Origin: Nitrobacteraceae bacterium AZCC 2146
GTDB taxonomy: Bacteria > Pseudomonadota > Alphaproteobacteria > Rhizobiales > Xanthobacteraceae
NCBI GenBank assembly: GCA_036924855.1
Contig: JBAGRP010000001.1
Span: 4,092,001-4,156,000, forward strand
Length of the DNA: 64,000 nt
Reading direction: 5' to 3'
Of this stretch, positions 52,998 to 62,301 are shown piece by piece. Within the stretch, counting starts at the first letter, position 1, and every line of letters begins with the position of its first letter. The notes beneath the pieces were generated by a model. That model made no database searches, was not told the DNA's origin, and worked only from the letters and a program-made list of their open reading frames with translations. The position numbers and the translations under genes were made by a program.

Positions 52998-53684
52998 ATG
53001 AATATGGTGGCCGGCATGACAAACGAAACTGAACATAAAGCCGCTGCCGGCGCGGTGATCATTCCGGTGACGCTGTTTCAGCAGAATTGCATGCTGCTGT
53101 GGGACGAAGCCACGCGGCAGGCGGTGGTGATCGATCCCGGCGGCGACGTGCCGCTGATCCAGGACGCGATCGCCAAGGCCAATGTCAATGTCGAACAGAT
53201 CTGGCTCACCCATGGCCATATCGACCATGTCGGCGGTGCCGCCGAACTGCGCGACGCGCTGAAAGCGCCAATCACCGGGCCGCATGTTGCCGACAAGTTT
53301 CTGCTCGATCTCGTGGTGGAGAGCGGCGCGAAATACGGCATGGCCGGGGTGCGCAATTTCACCCCCGACCGCTGGCTCGAAGAGGGTGACCGCGTCAGCA
53401 TCGGCGGCCTCGATTTCGACATCCTGCATTGCCCCGGCCATTCGCCGGGCAGCGTGGTGTATTACAACAAGGCGATGCGCTTCGCCCATGTCGGCGACGT
53501 GCTGTTCGCGGGCTCGGTCGGCCGCACCGATTTCCCCGGCTGCAGCCATGAGACGTTGATCAAGTCAATTACAGAGAAGCTGTTGCCGCTCGGCGACGAC
53601 GTTGGCTTCATCTGCGGCCATGGGCCGGGCTCCAGCATCGGCCAGGAGCGCCTGACCAATCCGTTCCTGACCGGCGCGGCATGA
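52998..53684 (+). CDS. MBL-fold metallohydrolase (glyoxalase II-like)
   Basis: 228 residues. The two-zinc site is visible as LTHGHIDHVGG, then GHSPGSVV, HVGDVLF and a final CGHGPGSSI. GRTDFPGC is typical for this GloB-related group. It hydrolyses thioesters or related esters; the substrate is unknown. The next gene starts 11 bases away. Confidence 0.9.
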   Translation: MNMVAGMTNETEHKAAAGAVIIPVTLFQQNCMLLWDEATRQAVVIDPGGDVPLIQDAIAKANVNVEQIWLTHGHIDHVGGAAELRDALKAPITGPHVADKFLLDLVVESGAKYGMAGVRNFTPDRWLEEGDRVSIGGLDFDILHCPGHSPGSVVYYNKAMRFAHVGDVLFAGSVGRTDFPGCSHETLIKSITEKLLPLGDDVGFICGHGPGSSIGQERLTNPFLTGAA

Positions 53685-53694
53685 GCCGGGCCGC

Positions 53695-54024
53695 GTGACC
53701 GCCCCCGATCGCGACACCCGGGAGCAAAGCGCGCTCTCAAAGCACATCCTGCCGAGTTCGGGCACGATGATCGGCGTCTGTGCGACGCTGATCGGACTGG
53801 TCAAGATCATGGAGGAACGGATCGGGCCTAGCCGGGTCGATGAATATGCCGCGGTGGCGTCGCTGTTCTTCCTCGTCAGCGCCATCGCGTCTTACATCTC
53901 GATGCGCCATCCGGACCGGCGGGCCCTGAGCACCCGCTGCGAGACCATTGCCGATCAATGCTTTCTCGCCGGCCTGGTCGCGATCACGGTGATCACGCTG
54001 TTCTTCGCTTACGAAGTGATCTGA
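53695..54024 (+). CDS. Small hypothetical membrane protein
   Basis: 109 residues from a GTG at 53695. Three hydrophobic stretches (GTMIGVCATLIGLVKIM, VASLFFLVSAIASYISM, FLAGLVAITVITLFFAYEVI) suggest an inner-membrane protein. It lies directly behind the MBL hydrolase gene and is probably cotranscribed. I do not recognise the family. Confidence 0.75.
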   Translation: MTAPDRDTREQSALSKHILPSSGTMIGVCATLIGLVKIMEERIGPSRVDEYAAVASLFFLVSAIASYISMRHPDRRALSTRCETIADQCFLAGLVAITVITLFFAYEVI

Positions 54025-54028
54025 CGGA

Positions 54029-54277
54029 TCAGCCGACGTAGCCGGGATCGGCCCATTGCTCGATCTGCGACGCAGCAATGGTCTGCTTCGGCTGATGCGG
54101 GTTGAGGGTGCCGGCGCTGGCGGTCCAGCCCTTGGCGATAATCTGCCTGGCAAACAGTTTGGCATCGATCTCGGACTTGAACGTCTTGGTCGTGCGTACT
54201 GTCCCCACGGCGCGGGCATCGGATTTCACGGATTTGTCGGGGCCAAAGGCCACGTACCAGATATCGGGCTTTGTCAT
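54029..54277 (-). CDS. Conserved hypothetical protein (82 aa)
   Basis: A small soluble protein (MTKPDIWYVAFGPDKSVKSDAR), with TKTFKSEIDAKLFARQIIAKGW in the middle. It faces the preceding gene with only four bases between the stops. No function recognised. Confidence 0.7.
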   Translation of the reverse strand: MTKPDIWYVAFGPDKSVKSDARAVGTVRTTKTFKSEIDAKLFARQIIAKGWTASAGTLNPHQPKQTIAASQIEQWADPGYVG

Positions 54278-54522
54278 GATGCGTTTTTAACGCGGATTGT
54301 GTCGAAAAGTTGCATCGGCCTGCAAATACACAAACGTCATAGTCACGCTTGAATCTTCGTAGCCAGGCGAGGTGAAGCGCAGGCCGGGCCGCACAGTGCG
54401 GCGCGGATCATGCTACACTCCATCTGGCGCGGCAAAGATTTTTTGCAGCGCGGCGTGCCGAATCACGGAGACGTGCGTTACCGAACGTGCGATCCGTCGT
54501 TGCACGACACAGGGGGCTCCAC

Positions 54523-54792
54523 ATGCATATGTCGAACGAAAGTCTTTTGGTTATTCTGTTTGTCGGCCTCGTCGCCGGCTGGCTTGCCGGCAAGATCGTG
54601 CGCGGTACCGGCTACGGCATCCTCGGCGATATCCTGGTCGGCATCGCCGGCGCGCTGGTGGCGAGTTGGCTGTTTCCGAAACTCGGCATCCATCTCGGCA
54701 CCGGGCTGGTCTCGGAAATCGTCTATTCCGCCATCGGCGCAGTGATCCTGCTGCTGATCGTCCGGTTGCTGCGCACCGGCGGGCGGTTTTAG
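54523..54792 (+). CDS. GlsB/YeaQ/YmgE-family small membrane protein
   Basis: 89 residues with three membrane segments and the family pattern LVAGWLAGKIVRGTGYGILGDILVGIAGALVASW. The ATG at 54523 follows AGGGGGC. The family is called transglycosylase-associated, but an enzymatic function is not shown; it is often stress induced. Confidence 0.88.
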   Translation: MHMSNESLLVILFVGLVAGWLAGKIVRGTGYGILGDILVGIAGALVASWLFPKLGIHLGTGLVSEIVYSAIGAVILLLIVRLLRTGGRF

Positions 54793-54801
54793 CTAAACTT
54801 C

Positions 54802-54900
54802 GTAGCCCGGGTGGAGTAAGCGGGCGCGCAAGCGCTCGGTTACTCCACCCGGGGTCCCCGTTGTGTATCCCGGGTTTCGCTTCGCTTCATCCGGACTACA
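54802..54900. repeat. Palindromic repeat (GTAGCCCGGGTGGAG family)
   Basis: Starts GTAGCCCGGGTGGAGTAA, pairs with TTACTCCACCCGGG about 45 bases on, and ends with a second half CCCGGGTTTCGCTTCGCTTCATCCGGACTAC. It fills the space between two convergent genes and may act as a bidirectional terminator. Confidence 0.7.
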
Positions 54901-54901
54901 G

Positions 54902-55882
54902 CTACTTTAAATCCCGGGGTGTCACGATATCCGACGCGAGGCCAAGCTTTTCCAGCAGCCGGATCGTCAGATAGGTGGTGTCGAACTCCCACCAGCGATG
55001 GCCGTGGCGGGCGGAGCGCTGGTCGGCGTGGTGATTGTTGTGCCAGCCTTCGCCATGGGCGAGGTAGCCGATGAACAAATTATTACGGCTGTCCTCATCG
55101 GTGGCATAATTGCGGTAGCCCCACATGTGGGTGACCGAATTCACGGCCCAGGTCTGATGCCAGACGAACACGGTGCGGACGAACACCGCCCAGACCACGA
55201 TGCTGAGCGCGAACTGCACCGCGTCGGACCAGGAGCCGCCTTGCAGCAACTCGGCGGCAAATCCGGCAAAGAAAAACACGTTGATCTGGATCAGCATGAT
55301 TTTCAGCTGCCAGAAATTGCGCTCCAGTGCGACGTAGAACGGATCGCGCAGGATATCCTTCGCATAGCGGCCATAAATGCCGAGCCGCGACAGATCGGGA
55401 TTCTTCACCAGCAACCAGCCGAGATGCCCCCAGAAGAAGCCGGCGAGCGGGCTGTGCGGGTCGGGCCGGTCATCGGCCTTCTCGTGATGGCGGCGATGCA
55501 CCGCGACCCAGCGCGCCGGCGTATCCTCGGCGCAGCAGATCGCCACCACGACGAAACAATGCTCCAGCCATTTCGGACATTTGAAACCGCGATGGGTGAG
55601 CAGGCGGTGATAGCCGATATTGATGCCAATGAGGCCGAACAGCCGGGCGGCGACGATCGCGACAATGACCGCGGTCCAGTTGAAAAACATTGGCATCAGG
55701 GCCAGCAGCGCCAGCACATGAAAGATGGCAATGGTCAGCGTGTTGACCCAATCGATGCGATAGGGCCGCACGCCTTCTGGCAAGGTGATGCGGGGTTCGA
55801 CGGCACGGCTTCTTGACGGAATTTCAAGGGCGATGGCGACTGCGATTTGATCGCGATTTGAGGCTGCCACTTGGCTCCGCAT
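54902..55882 (-). CDS. Membrane fatty-acid desaturase (delta-9 type)
   Basis: A 326-residue integral-membrane di-iron desaturase that puts a double bond into acyl chains. The three His boxes are visible: HRLLTH (residues 92-97), HRRHH (129-133), and HNNHH near 280; the hydrophobic segments between them form four membrane helices. The acyl-CoA or acyl-lipid substrate is not told by sequence. It stands alone. Confidence 0.92.
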   Translation of the reverse strand: MRSQVAASNRDQIAVAIALEIPSRSRAVEPRITLPEGVRPYRIDWVNTLTIAIFHVLALLALMPMFFNWTAVIVAIVAARLFGLIGINIGYHRLLTHRGFKCPKWLEHCFVVVAICCAEDTPARWVAVHRRHHEKADDRPDPHSPLAGFFWGHLGWLLVKNPDLSRLGIYGRYAKDILRDPFYVALERNFWQLKIMLIQINVFFFAGFAAELLQGGSWSDAVQFALSIVVWAVFVRTVFVWHQTWAVNSVTHMWGYRNYATDEDSRNNLFIGYLAHGEGWHNNHHADQRSARHGHRWWEFDTTYLTIRLLEKLGLASDIVTPRDLK

Positions 55883-55984
55883 CTGGAGCCCTAAGGGCCC
55901 CGCCGGGTGATTCCGCGCGTAGCTCTACGCGAGTTTGCAGGCGCAGGCCACAGCTGCGCCGTAGGCCACGTTTGGAACAAATCA

Positions 55985-56002
55985 GGCCGCCCGAAGGCGG
56001 CC
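55985..56002 (-). terminator. Terminator behind the DUF1236 gene
   Basis: GGCCGCC and GGCGGCC form a seven-base-pair GC stem around a CGAA loop (TTCG on the transcribed strand), followed on the minus strand by a T-rich tract. It lies about 30 bases beyond the DUF1236 stop. Confidence 0.7.
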
Positions 56003-56035
56003 CGATCGCTTAGCTATTGATCGGCTTTGTCAAAA

Positions 56036-56452
56036 TCACTCGACGATTTCGACGATGCGATGGGTGCGCGGCTCGACCAGTACGGTGCGACCATTGACCA
56101 CGGTGTAGCGATATTCCTGCGCGCCGTATTCCGCGGGAACTTCGTAATAGGTCACACCGCTATCCGGCAACACCGCGCCAACGCGGACTTCATTGCTGTA
56201 GGTGTAAGACGGGCGACGTTGTTCCGTCACATAGGTGCGGAATCGCGGGCGCTGATCGACACCAAGCACCCCGGCGACGCCGCCGACTACACCACCGACG
56301 GTTCCACCGACGATGGCACCTACCGGACCGGCGGCACGTTCACCCTCGCGCGCACCACGCTCAATGCCACCGGGAACGCCCTGGGCCTGAGCAACAACGG
56401 GAACCGCCAGGGTGGCGACAACAGCAGTAGCTCCGAGAAAATGGCGGATCAT
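56036..56452 (-). CDS. Secreted DUF1236 protein
   Basis: 138 residues: signal peptide (MIRHFLGATAVVATLAVPVVAQAQ), a Gly/Val-rich middle (GAIVGGTVGGVVGGVAG), then the DUF1236 C-terminal domain (VTYYEVPAEYGAQEYRYTVVNGR, HRIVEIVE). Periplasmic, unknown role; common in this bacterial family. Confidence 0.87.
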   Translation of the reverse strand: MIRHFLGATAVVATLAVPVVAQAQGVPGGIERGAREGERAAGPVGAIVGGTVGGVVGGVAGVLGVDQRPRFRTYVTEQRRPSYTYSNEVRVGAVLPDSGVTYYEVPAEYGAQEYRYTVVNGRTVLVEPRTHRIVEIVE

Positions 56453-56607
56453 GATGATCTCCTGGTTGATTGAAACGGTTACGATGCCCGGAGATAAGTA
56501 CAGTGCGGCGCGATGGTTCCCAGGACATTTCCCAAGTCAATTTCCAAAGCCAATTTTCCAAGACAATTTCCCAAGACAGTTGCCGATGGGAGAACGAAGC
56601 CGAACCT

Positions 56608-59097
56608 CTACTTCGCCATCATATCGCGCACGCGGTGCGAAAGATTATCGAGATCGAACGGCTTGGTAATCATCTCCATGCCCGGCTGCAAAAAGCCCTT
56701 CGCGATCGCGGCGCTTTCGGCATAGCCGGTGATGAACAGGATTTTCAGATCCGGTCGCGTCTCCCGGGCCTGATCGGCGAGCTGGCGACCGTTCATGCCG
56801 GGCAGGCCGACATCGGTGACCAGAAGATCGATCCGCATTTCCTGCCGCAGGATGCGAAGGCCGGCAGGGCCGTCGATGGCTTCCAGCACGCGGTAGCCCT
56901 CGTCCTGCAGCATCTCCACGATGACGCCGCGCACCACCGTCTCGTCCTCGACCACCAGCACGGTCTCGCCGGTGGCGACATGTTCGTCGTTGCGTATCGA
57001 GGCCGCTGAATCTTTCGCGCCTCCGCCATCGTGCCGCGGCAGATATAATTTGACCGTGGTGCCCTGCCCGAGTTTGCTATCGATGCTGACATAGCCATTG
57101 GACTGCCGGGCAAAGCCATAGATCATCGAAAGGCCGAGCCCTGTTCCCTGCCCGATCGGCTTGGTGGTGAAGAACGGATCGAAAGCGCGCGCCACTACCT
57201 CCGGGCTCATGCCGGTGCCGGTGTCGCTCACGGCGATGCAGATATAATCGCCGGGCGACAGCGCAGGCGCTGCAGCGTTGATTGAATCGATCCGCGCATT
57301 TGCCGTGGCGATGGTCAGTCTGCCGGCATCGGGCATGGCGTCGCGGGCGTTGATCGCGAGATTGAGCAGCGCGCTTTCCAGCTGGTTGGGATCACACAGC
57401 GTGCACCACAGATCAGACGCCGCGACAATCTGCAGATCGAGCCTTTCACCGATGGTCCGGCGCAGCAGGTCTTCCAGTGACACCACCAGCACATTGACAT
57501 CGACCGTCTTCGGAATCAGCGGCTGCCGGCGCGCGAAGGCCAGCAGTCGATGCGTCAAGGCAGCGGCCCGGTTGGCCGAGGTCATCGCTGCATTGATGTA
57601 GCGCGCGACGTTCTCGGTACGGCCCTGGTCGAGCCGGGTCTGCATCAGATCGAGCGAGCCGACGATGCCGGTGAGCAGGTTATTGAAATCATGTGCAATG
57701 CCACCGGTGAGCTGGCCGACCGCTTCCATCTTCTGCGATTGCCGCAGCGCCTCTTCGGTGGCCTTCAGCCGCTCGCCTGCGGCCTTCTCCGCAGTGATGT
57801 CGCGCGCCACGGTGTAATTGTGTTGCTCGTCGGAAACGCTGGTCCATGACAGCCAGCGATACGAGCCGTCCTTGTGGCGAAAGCGGCTCTCGAACTTGAC
57901 GGTGGTTTCGTCCTCGCCAAGCTTCTTGACCCGCGCGCGCGCCCCGCCGCTATCGTCGGGGTGCTCCAGCCATCGCGAAGTCTTGTTCAGCAGTTCGTCT
58001 TCGCTCCAGCCGAGCGTGCGGGTCCAGGCTGGATTGACGGTGCGCCAGATGCCGTTGCGATCAGTCACCAGCAGCAGATCCTGAGACACGTTCCAGATCC
58101 GGTCGCGCTCGCGGGTTTTCTCCTCGACTCTCTGTTCCAGCGTTGCATTGAGTTCAGCGAGTTTTGCGGCAAGCTGGCGGGCTTCCTCTTCGCTCTTGCG
58201 CAACGCGTGGTCCGCCTGCACCTCGTCGGTGACATCGGTATGTGCACCAACGAGCCGCAGCGCGCGACCCTGCTCATCGCGCTCGATCAGCGACTTCACC
58301 GAGATCCAGCGCACCTCGCCATCGCTGGGACGGATGATGCGGTACTGCGCGCTGTAATCGCGCGCACTGCTTTTGATCGCCTCGACGAATTTCCGTTCGG
58401 TGGCTTCACGATCGTCGGGATGGATGCGCCGCACCCAGTCCTCGTGAGTCTCATGGGTGGCATCCGGCGGCAGGCCATGCACCAGCAGATATTCCGGCGA
58501 GCGGCGGTTGCGAAAGCCGGTGCGCAGATCGACCTCGAGGCCGCCGATGCGGCCGATCTGCTGCACGCGGGCGAGCTCGGCCTCGCGCTCACGCAGGGCG
58601 ATGGTGGCCAGATGATCGCGCGTCACGTCGCGGCAGACGACCAGCACACCGCCGACGCCGTCGTCCTGGTCGATCGGGCTGAAACTGTACGTCCAGTACA
58701 CCTGTTCAAGCCTGCCATGACGCGTGACGGGGACCAATTGGTCCTCATGCCAGGTGGCGCCGCCGCCGCTCATCACCTGGTCGATCTGCGGCCCGATGAT
58801 CGGCCAGATCTCTTCCCAGCAGTCGCGGCCGCGCTGGCCCAGCGCGCTGGGGTGACGCTCCGGGCCCATGGTCTGTCGATAGGCATCGTTGTAAAACTGG
58901 ATCAGTTCGGAACCCCACCAGATGAACATCGGGTGGTTGGTGTTGAGCAGGATGCGGATGGCGGTGCGCAGGCTCTGCGGCCACACTGCAGGCGGCCCGA
59001 GCGGACTCGACGCCCAGTCGTACGCACGCATCAGCGCGCCCACCTCGCCGCCGGCGGCGAGAAAATCGGGGGAAGCTGTTCGGTTGACATCGAGCAT
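56608..59097 (-). CDS. PAS-domain hybrid sensor histidine kinase
   Basis: 829 residues without membrane segments. At least three PAS or PAC-type domains (about residues 20-150, 165-290 and 310-450) precede HisKA (GIAHDFNNLLTGIVGS), the ATP-binding domain (LLNLAINARDAMPDAG, GTGLGLSMIYG) and a C-terminal receiver (LVVEDETVVRGV, Asp in LLVTDVGLPGMNG, Lys in MITKPFD). The N-terminal PAS order suggests redox, light or small-ligand sensing; no Cys-based light motif (NCRFLQ) was seen. Orphan: no response regulator is adjacent. Confidence 0.92.
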   Translation of the reverse strand: MLDVNRTASPDFLAAGGEVGALMRAYDWASSPLGPPAVWPQSLRTAIRILLNTNHPMFIWWGSELIQFYNDAYRQTMGPERHPSALGQRGRDCWEEIWPIIGPQIDQVMSGGGATWHEDQLVPVTRHGRLEQVYWTYSFSPIDQDDGVGGVLVVCRDVTRDHLATIALREREAELARVQQIGRIGGLEVDLRTGFRNRRSPEYLLVHGLPPDATHETHEDWVRRIHPDDREATERKFVEAIKSSARDYSAQYRIIRPSDGEVRWISVKSLIERDEQGRALRLVGAHTDVTDEVQADHALRKSEEEARQLAAKLAELNATLEQRVEEKTRERDRIWNVSQDLLLVTDRNGIWRTVNPAWTRTLGWSEDELLNKTSRWLEHPDDSGGARARVKKLGEDETTVKFESRFRHKDGSYRWLSWTSVSDEQHNYTVARDITAEKAAGERLKATEEALRQSQKMEAVGQLTGGIAHDFNNLLTGIVGSLDLMQTRLDQGRTENVARYINAAMTSANRAAALTHRLLAFARRQPLIPKTVDVNVLVVSLEDLLRRTIGERLDLQIVAASDLWCTLCDPNQLESALLNLAINARDAMPDAGRLTIATANARIDSINAAAPALSPGDYICIAVSDTGTGMSPEVVARAFDPFFTTKPIGQGTGLGLSMIYGFARQSNGYVSIDSKLGQGTTVKLYLPRHDGGGAKDSAASIRNDEHVATGETVLVVEDETVVRGVIVEMLQDEGYRVLEAIDGPAGLRILRQEMRIDLLVTDVGLPGMNGRQLADQARETRPDLKILFITGYAESAAIAKGFLQPGMEMITKPFDLDNLSHRVRDMMAK

Positions 59098-59186
59098 GCG
59101 GGCGCAATCGGTACGCGAGACCCAGGCTGAATACCGGGGAAACCTAGCCGCCTGTCATGATCCGCGCAAATTCGCCCGCAGCTGCG

Positions 59187-60368
59187 TTATTTCATCAGGC
59201 CGGCGGCAGTCAGTGCGCGCGTGATGACGGCGTTGATATCGAGGGTCCGACGGCCCGGCGGATCCCGCGGGCTAAATCGGCGGTCGTCGGATGCCCGCGG
59301 CTTTGGCGCGCTCGCGGTGACGATGGTATCGACGGGCGCTTCGGTCGCAGTCGCGGCAACGACGGTGTCGCGCTGCGCGACCTGCCTGGTGAGCCCGAAG
59401 AACTGCGCGATGTAATAGGACGACGAAATGCCGGCCTCGAGCAGGAACGCGCCGGCGGTGCCATAGGGCTCGTCATTGCCGGCGATCGCCAGCGGCGCGC
59501 CGTGTGCCATGTCCGTGATGGTGTAGGATTCCACGACGGTCTCACCGTCGCTGTTCCACCATACCTCACGCGGATAGCCCTCGACGTCAGCGGCCGACAT
59601 CGGCGCCGGCGGCAGGCCGTGGACGTCGAGCCATTGCTTGACGATCTCGCCGGCATTGGCGGGATTGACAGTGCGATCCGCGCTGCCGTGCCACACCGAA
59701 ACCTTCGGCCACGGGCCGGCATGCGCAGAGGCCTGGCGGACGAAATCGCCGAGGTCGCTGGCGGCATGCGCGGGCGAGCGGTACATGCCGCTCAGCGCTT
59801 CCTGCATGGTGTTGGCGATGCCATAGGGCAGCCCTGCGACGATCGCGCCGGCCGCAAACACGTCCGGATAAGTCGCCAGCATCACTGATGTCATGGCGCC
59901 GCCGGCCGACAGGCCGGTGACAAAGATGCGCTTGCGATCGACGCCATGGGCAAGCACCATTAGCTCGATCATCTGCCGGATCGACAGGGCTTCGCCGCTG
60001 TCGCGCGTGGTATCTTCCGGATTGAACCAGTTGAAACAGGTGTTGCCGTTGTTGGAGGGCTTCTGCTCCGGCATCAGCAGTGCGAAGCCGTAACGCTCAG
60101 CCAGCGCCGACCAGCCGGCGCCAACGTCGTAGCCCGCGGCCTTCTGGGTACAGCCATGCAGCACCACGACCAGCGCCGGCTTCGGCGCCGCCGTGACGGG
60201 GACGTAGGAGAACATCTTGAGGTCGCCGGGATTGCTGCCAAAGCCGGTCGATTCGCGGATCGGGCTGTCGTCACCTTGCCGGAGCCCCCGTGTCAGGCCT
60301 TCCAAGCCATTGATTCCGGGTAGTTTTGGCAGATTGCGAAGAAATTCGATGTTTTCGGCAAGGGACAC
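59187..60368 (-). CDS. PHB-depolymerase-type esterase
   Basis: 393 residues from a GTG at 60368 behind AGGAG. The alpha/beta-hydrolase core has the oxyanion LVVVLHGCTQKAAGYD, nucleophile VTGLSAGGAMTSVM and His in YTITDMAHGAPLAI. Family members (esterase PHB) cleave short polyhydroxyalkanoates, feruloyl or other esters. No typical signal peptide is seen, so the enzyme may be intracellular. The tail after residue 340 (ASAPKPRASDDRR) is low-complexity. Confidence 0.88.
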   Translation of the reverse strand: MSLAENIEFLRNLPKLPGINGLEGLTRGLRQGDDSPIRESTGFGSNPGDLKMFSYVPVTAAPKPALVVVLHGCTQKAAGYDVGAGWSALAERYGFALLMPEQKPSNNGNTCFNWFNPEDTTRDSGEALSIRQMIELMVLAHGVDRKRIFVTGLSAGGAMTSVMLATYPDVFAAGAIVAGLPYGIANTMQEALSGMYRSPAHAASDLGDFVRQASAHAGPWPKVSVWHGSADRTVNPANAGEIVKQWLDVHGLPPAPMSAADVEGYPREVWWNSDGETVVESYTITDMAHGAPLAIAGNDEPYGTAGAFLLEAGISSSYYIAQFFGLTRQVAQRDTVVAATATEAPVDTIVTASAPKPRASDDRRFSPRDPPGRRTLDINAVITRALTAAGLMK

Positions 60369-60534
60369 GGCAGCTCCTAGGGTCGTCAGGCTTATACAAC
60401 AGCACTGCTGACATATAGTTGCTGCACTGCAAGATAAAACAAAAATGGTATCTAGAGACCTATCAAGCAATCGCGAGCGGCTCGCGTGCCTATGGGTATT
60501 TACCGGCCCGGCATCGGTAGCGAAAGACCGCTTT

Positions 60535-60572
60535 ATTCAAAAGAAAGCCCCGCATGGCTGGCCATGCGGGGC
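60535..60572 (-). terminator. Strong rho-independent terminator
   Basis: GCCCCGCATGGC (60547-60558) and GCCATGCGGGGC (60561-60572) form a twelve-base-pair stem. On the minus strand it is followed by TTTCTTTTG. It ends the small secreted-protein gene. Confidence 0.9.
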
Positions 60573-60597
60573 AGTCGGGAGAAGCTACGACGAGAGC

Positions 60598-60840
60598 TTA
60601 CTTCTTCATCTCGTCGTTCTTCATCATCATCTTGTCCTTCTTGGCGTGGGCTTTGTGCGAGGATTCCTTCGACATGCCCTGGGTGCTGCTCTTCGCCGTG
60701 CCGTCCTTTGACATGCCTGTGTCGGTTCCCATCTTGGTGGTGTCCTGGCCGGTAGGGCCGGTGGCCTGAGCCGACGCGGTCCCGACGGAGAAGGCACCGA
60801 TCGCGGTCGCACACACCGCAGCAAGAATGATCTTTCGCAT
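60598..60840 (-). CDS. Small exported Met/Lys-rich protein
   Basis: 80 residues: signal peptide (MRKIILAAVCATAIGAFSVGTASAQ), then a Thr/Gly/Met-rich section (GTDTGMSKDGTAKSSTQGMS) and a Lys/Met/His tail (AHAKKDKMMMKNDEMKK). Proteins of this kind are abundant and stress-related in rhizobia. Met and His residues suggest metal contact, but this is only a guess. Confidence 0.8.
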   Translation of the reverse strand: MRKIILAAVCATAIGAFSVGTASAQATGPTGQDTTKMGTDTGMSKDGTAKSSTQGMSKESSHKAHAKKDKMMMKNDEMKK

Positions 60841-61041
60841 TTGACGCTCCTGTTTGAATGATCAGGCCCTCAACGCCATGCGTTTTGAAACGTTCCGCAT
60901 GTCACATCACGACACGCGGCGTCGGCGAGCTGTCGCAATCCGATTGTAGTCTCGGATGGTGAGCAACCCGAAATGGCCCGATTGCTGCATGGCCCACAAC
61001 CTCAGGTTCTTCCGGCCATTCGCGTGATCGAGACCAGCCCG

Positions 61042-62138
61042 ATGCATGACTACGACATGATTGTGATCGGCTCCGGCCCGTCCGGCCGGCGGGCCGCGGT
61101 GCAGTTCGCCAAGCTCGGCCGCTCGGTGCTGGTGGTGGAAAAGGGCCGGCGGGTCGGCGGCGTCTCGGTGCACACTGGCACCATCCCGTCCAAAACCCTG
61201 CGCGAGACCGTGCTCAATCTGTCAGGCTGGCGCGAGCGCGGCTTCTACGGTCGCTCCTACCGGGTGAAGCAGGAGATCGGCGCCGCCGACCTGATGGCCC
61301 GGCTGCAGAAGACCCTCGACCATGAGGTGGAAGTGCTGGAGCATCAGTTCAGCCGCAACATGGTGCGCACCGCGCTGGGCGAGGCCCGTTTCGTAGGGCC
61401 GAACCAGATCGAGATCACGGCGGGCCCGCAACGTCGCGCTGCGACTCGGCGCCGCCGTCAGTTCGATCGAGCAGACCGAAAGCGGGCCACATCGTCACCA
61501 AACTCGCCGACGGCCGCAACGTCACCTCGGAAATGCTGCTGTTCGCGGCCGGCCGGGTCGGCGCCACCGACCGGCTCAACCTGGACGCCGCCGGCATCGT
61601 GGTCGACCACCGCGGCCGCATCGCGGTCGATCCGCTGACGCTGCAGACCAATGTGCCGCATATCTATGCCGCGGGCGACGTGATCGGCTTCCCCAGCCTC
61701 GCCTCGACATCAATGGAGCAAGGCCGCGTCGCCGCCTGCCATGCGCTCGGCATGGAGCCGCTGGCACCGCCGGAGTTCTTTCCCTACGGCATCTATTCGG
61801 TGCCGGAGATTTCCACCACCGGCCTCACCGAAGAGGAAGTCCGCACCAAGGGCATTCCCTACGAGGTCGGCATCGCGCGCTTCCGCGAGACCTCGCGCGG
61901 TCACATCATGGGGCTGAACAGCGGCATGATGAAGATGATCTTCTCCACCAAGACCCGTCGGCTGCTCGGCGTGCATATTCTGGGCGAAGGCGCCACCGAG
62001 CTGATCCACATCGGCCAGGCGGTGCTGAATTTGAAAGGCACGATCGACTACTTCATCCAGAACACGTTCAACTATCCAACGCTCGCCGAGGCCTACAAGA
62101 TCGCCGGCCTGGATGCGTGGAATCGGATGACGCGGTAG
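61042..62138 (+). pseudogene. sthA: Soluble pyridine nucleotide transhydrogenase, internally deleted
   Basis: The N-terminal FAD part (YDMIVIGSGPSGRRAAVQFA to ARFVGPNQIEITAG) and the C-terminal part (MLLFAAGRVGATDRLNLDAA to DAWNRMTR) are both SthA-like. The central NAD-binding segment, roughly 100 residues with the GGGVIG-type motif, is missing. The junction is at a ten-base palindrome GCGGGCCCGC (61420-61429). A further frame change occurs near GGGCC (61484-61488), so the frames run 0, +1, +2. Also the usual redox-active Cys of relatives is replaced (SVHTGTIPSKT), normal for SthA. This copy cannot make active enzyme unless the assembly is wrong. Confidence 0.82.
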
Positions 62139-62168
62139 TCGACTCACTGCCGCTACTCGCTTGGCTTC

Positions 62169-62279
62169 GTCATCCTGAGGTGCTCGCCGACTTCGGCGAG
62201 CCTCGAAGGATGCGGCGACACATGCAAGCGGCTCATCCTTCGAGGCCGCCGCAAGGGCGACGGCACCTCAGGATGACGA
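62169..62279. repeat. Palindromic repeat, copy 4
   Basis: Starts GTCATCCTGAGGTGCTCGCC and ends GGCACCTCAGGATGAC, with an inner pair around CCTCGAAGGATG and CATCCTTCGAGG. A perfect-ended palindrome of the same family as the repeats at 43433, 44782 and 47366. It lies between the sthA remnant and the convergent htpX gene. Confidence 0.8.
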
Positions 62280-62301
62280 TTGAGATTGTGGCAAGTCGAG
62301 C

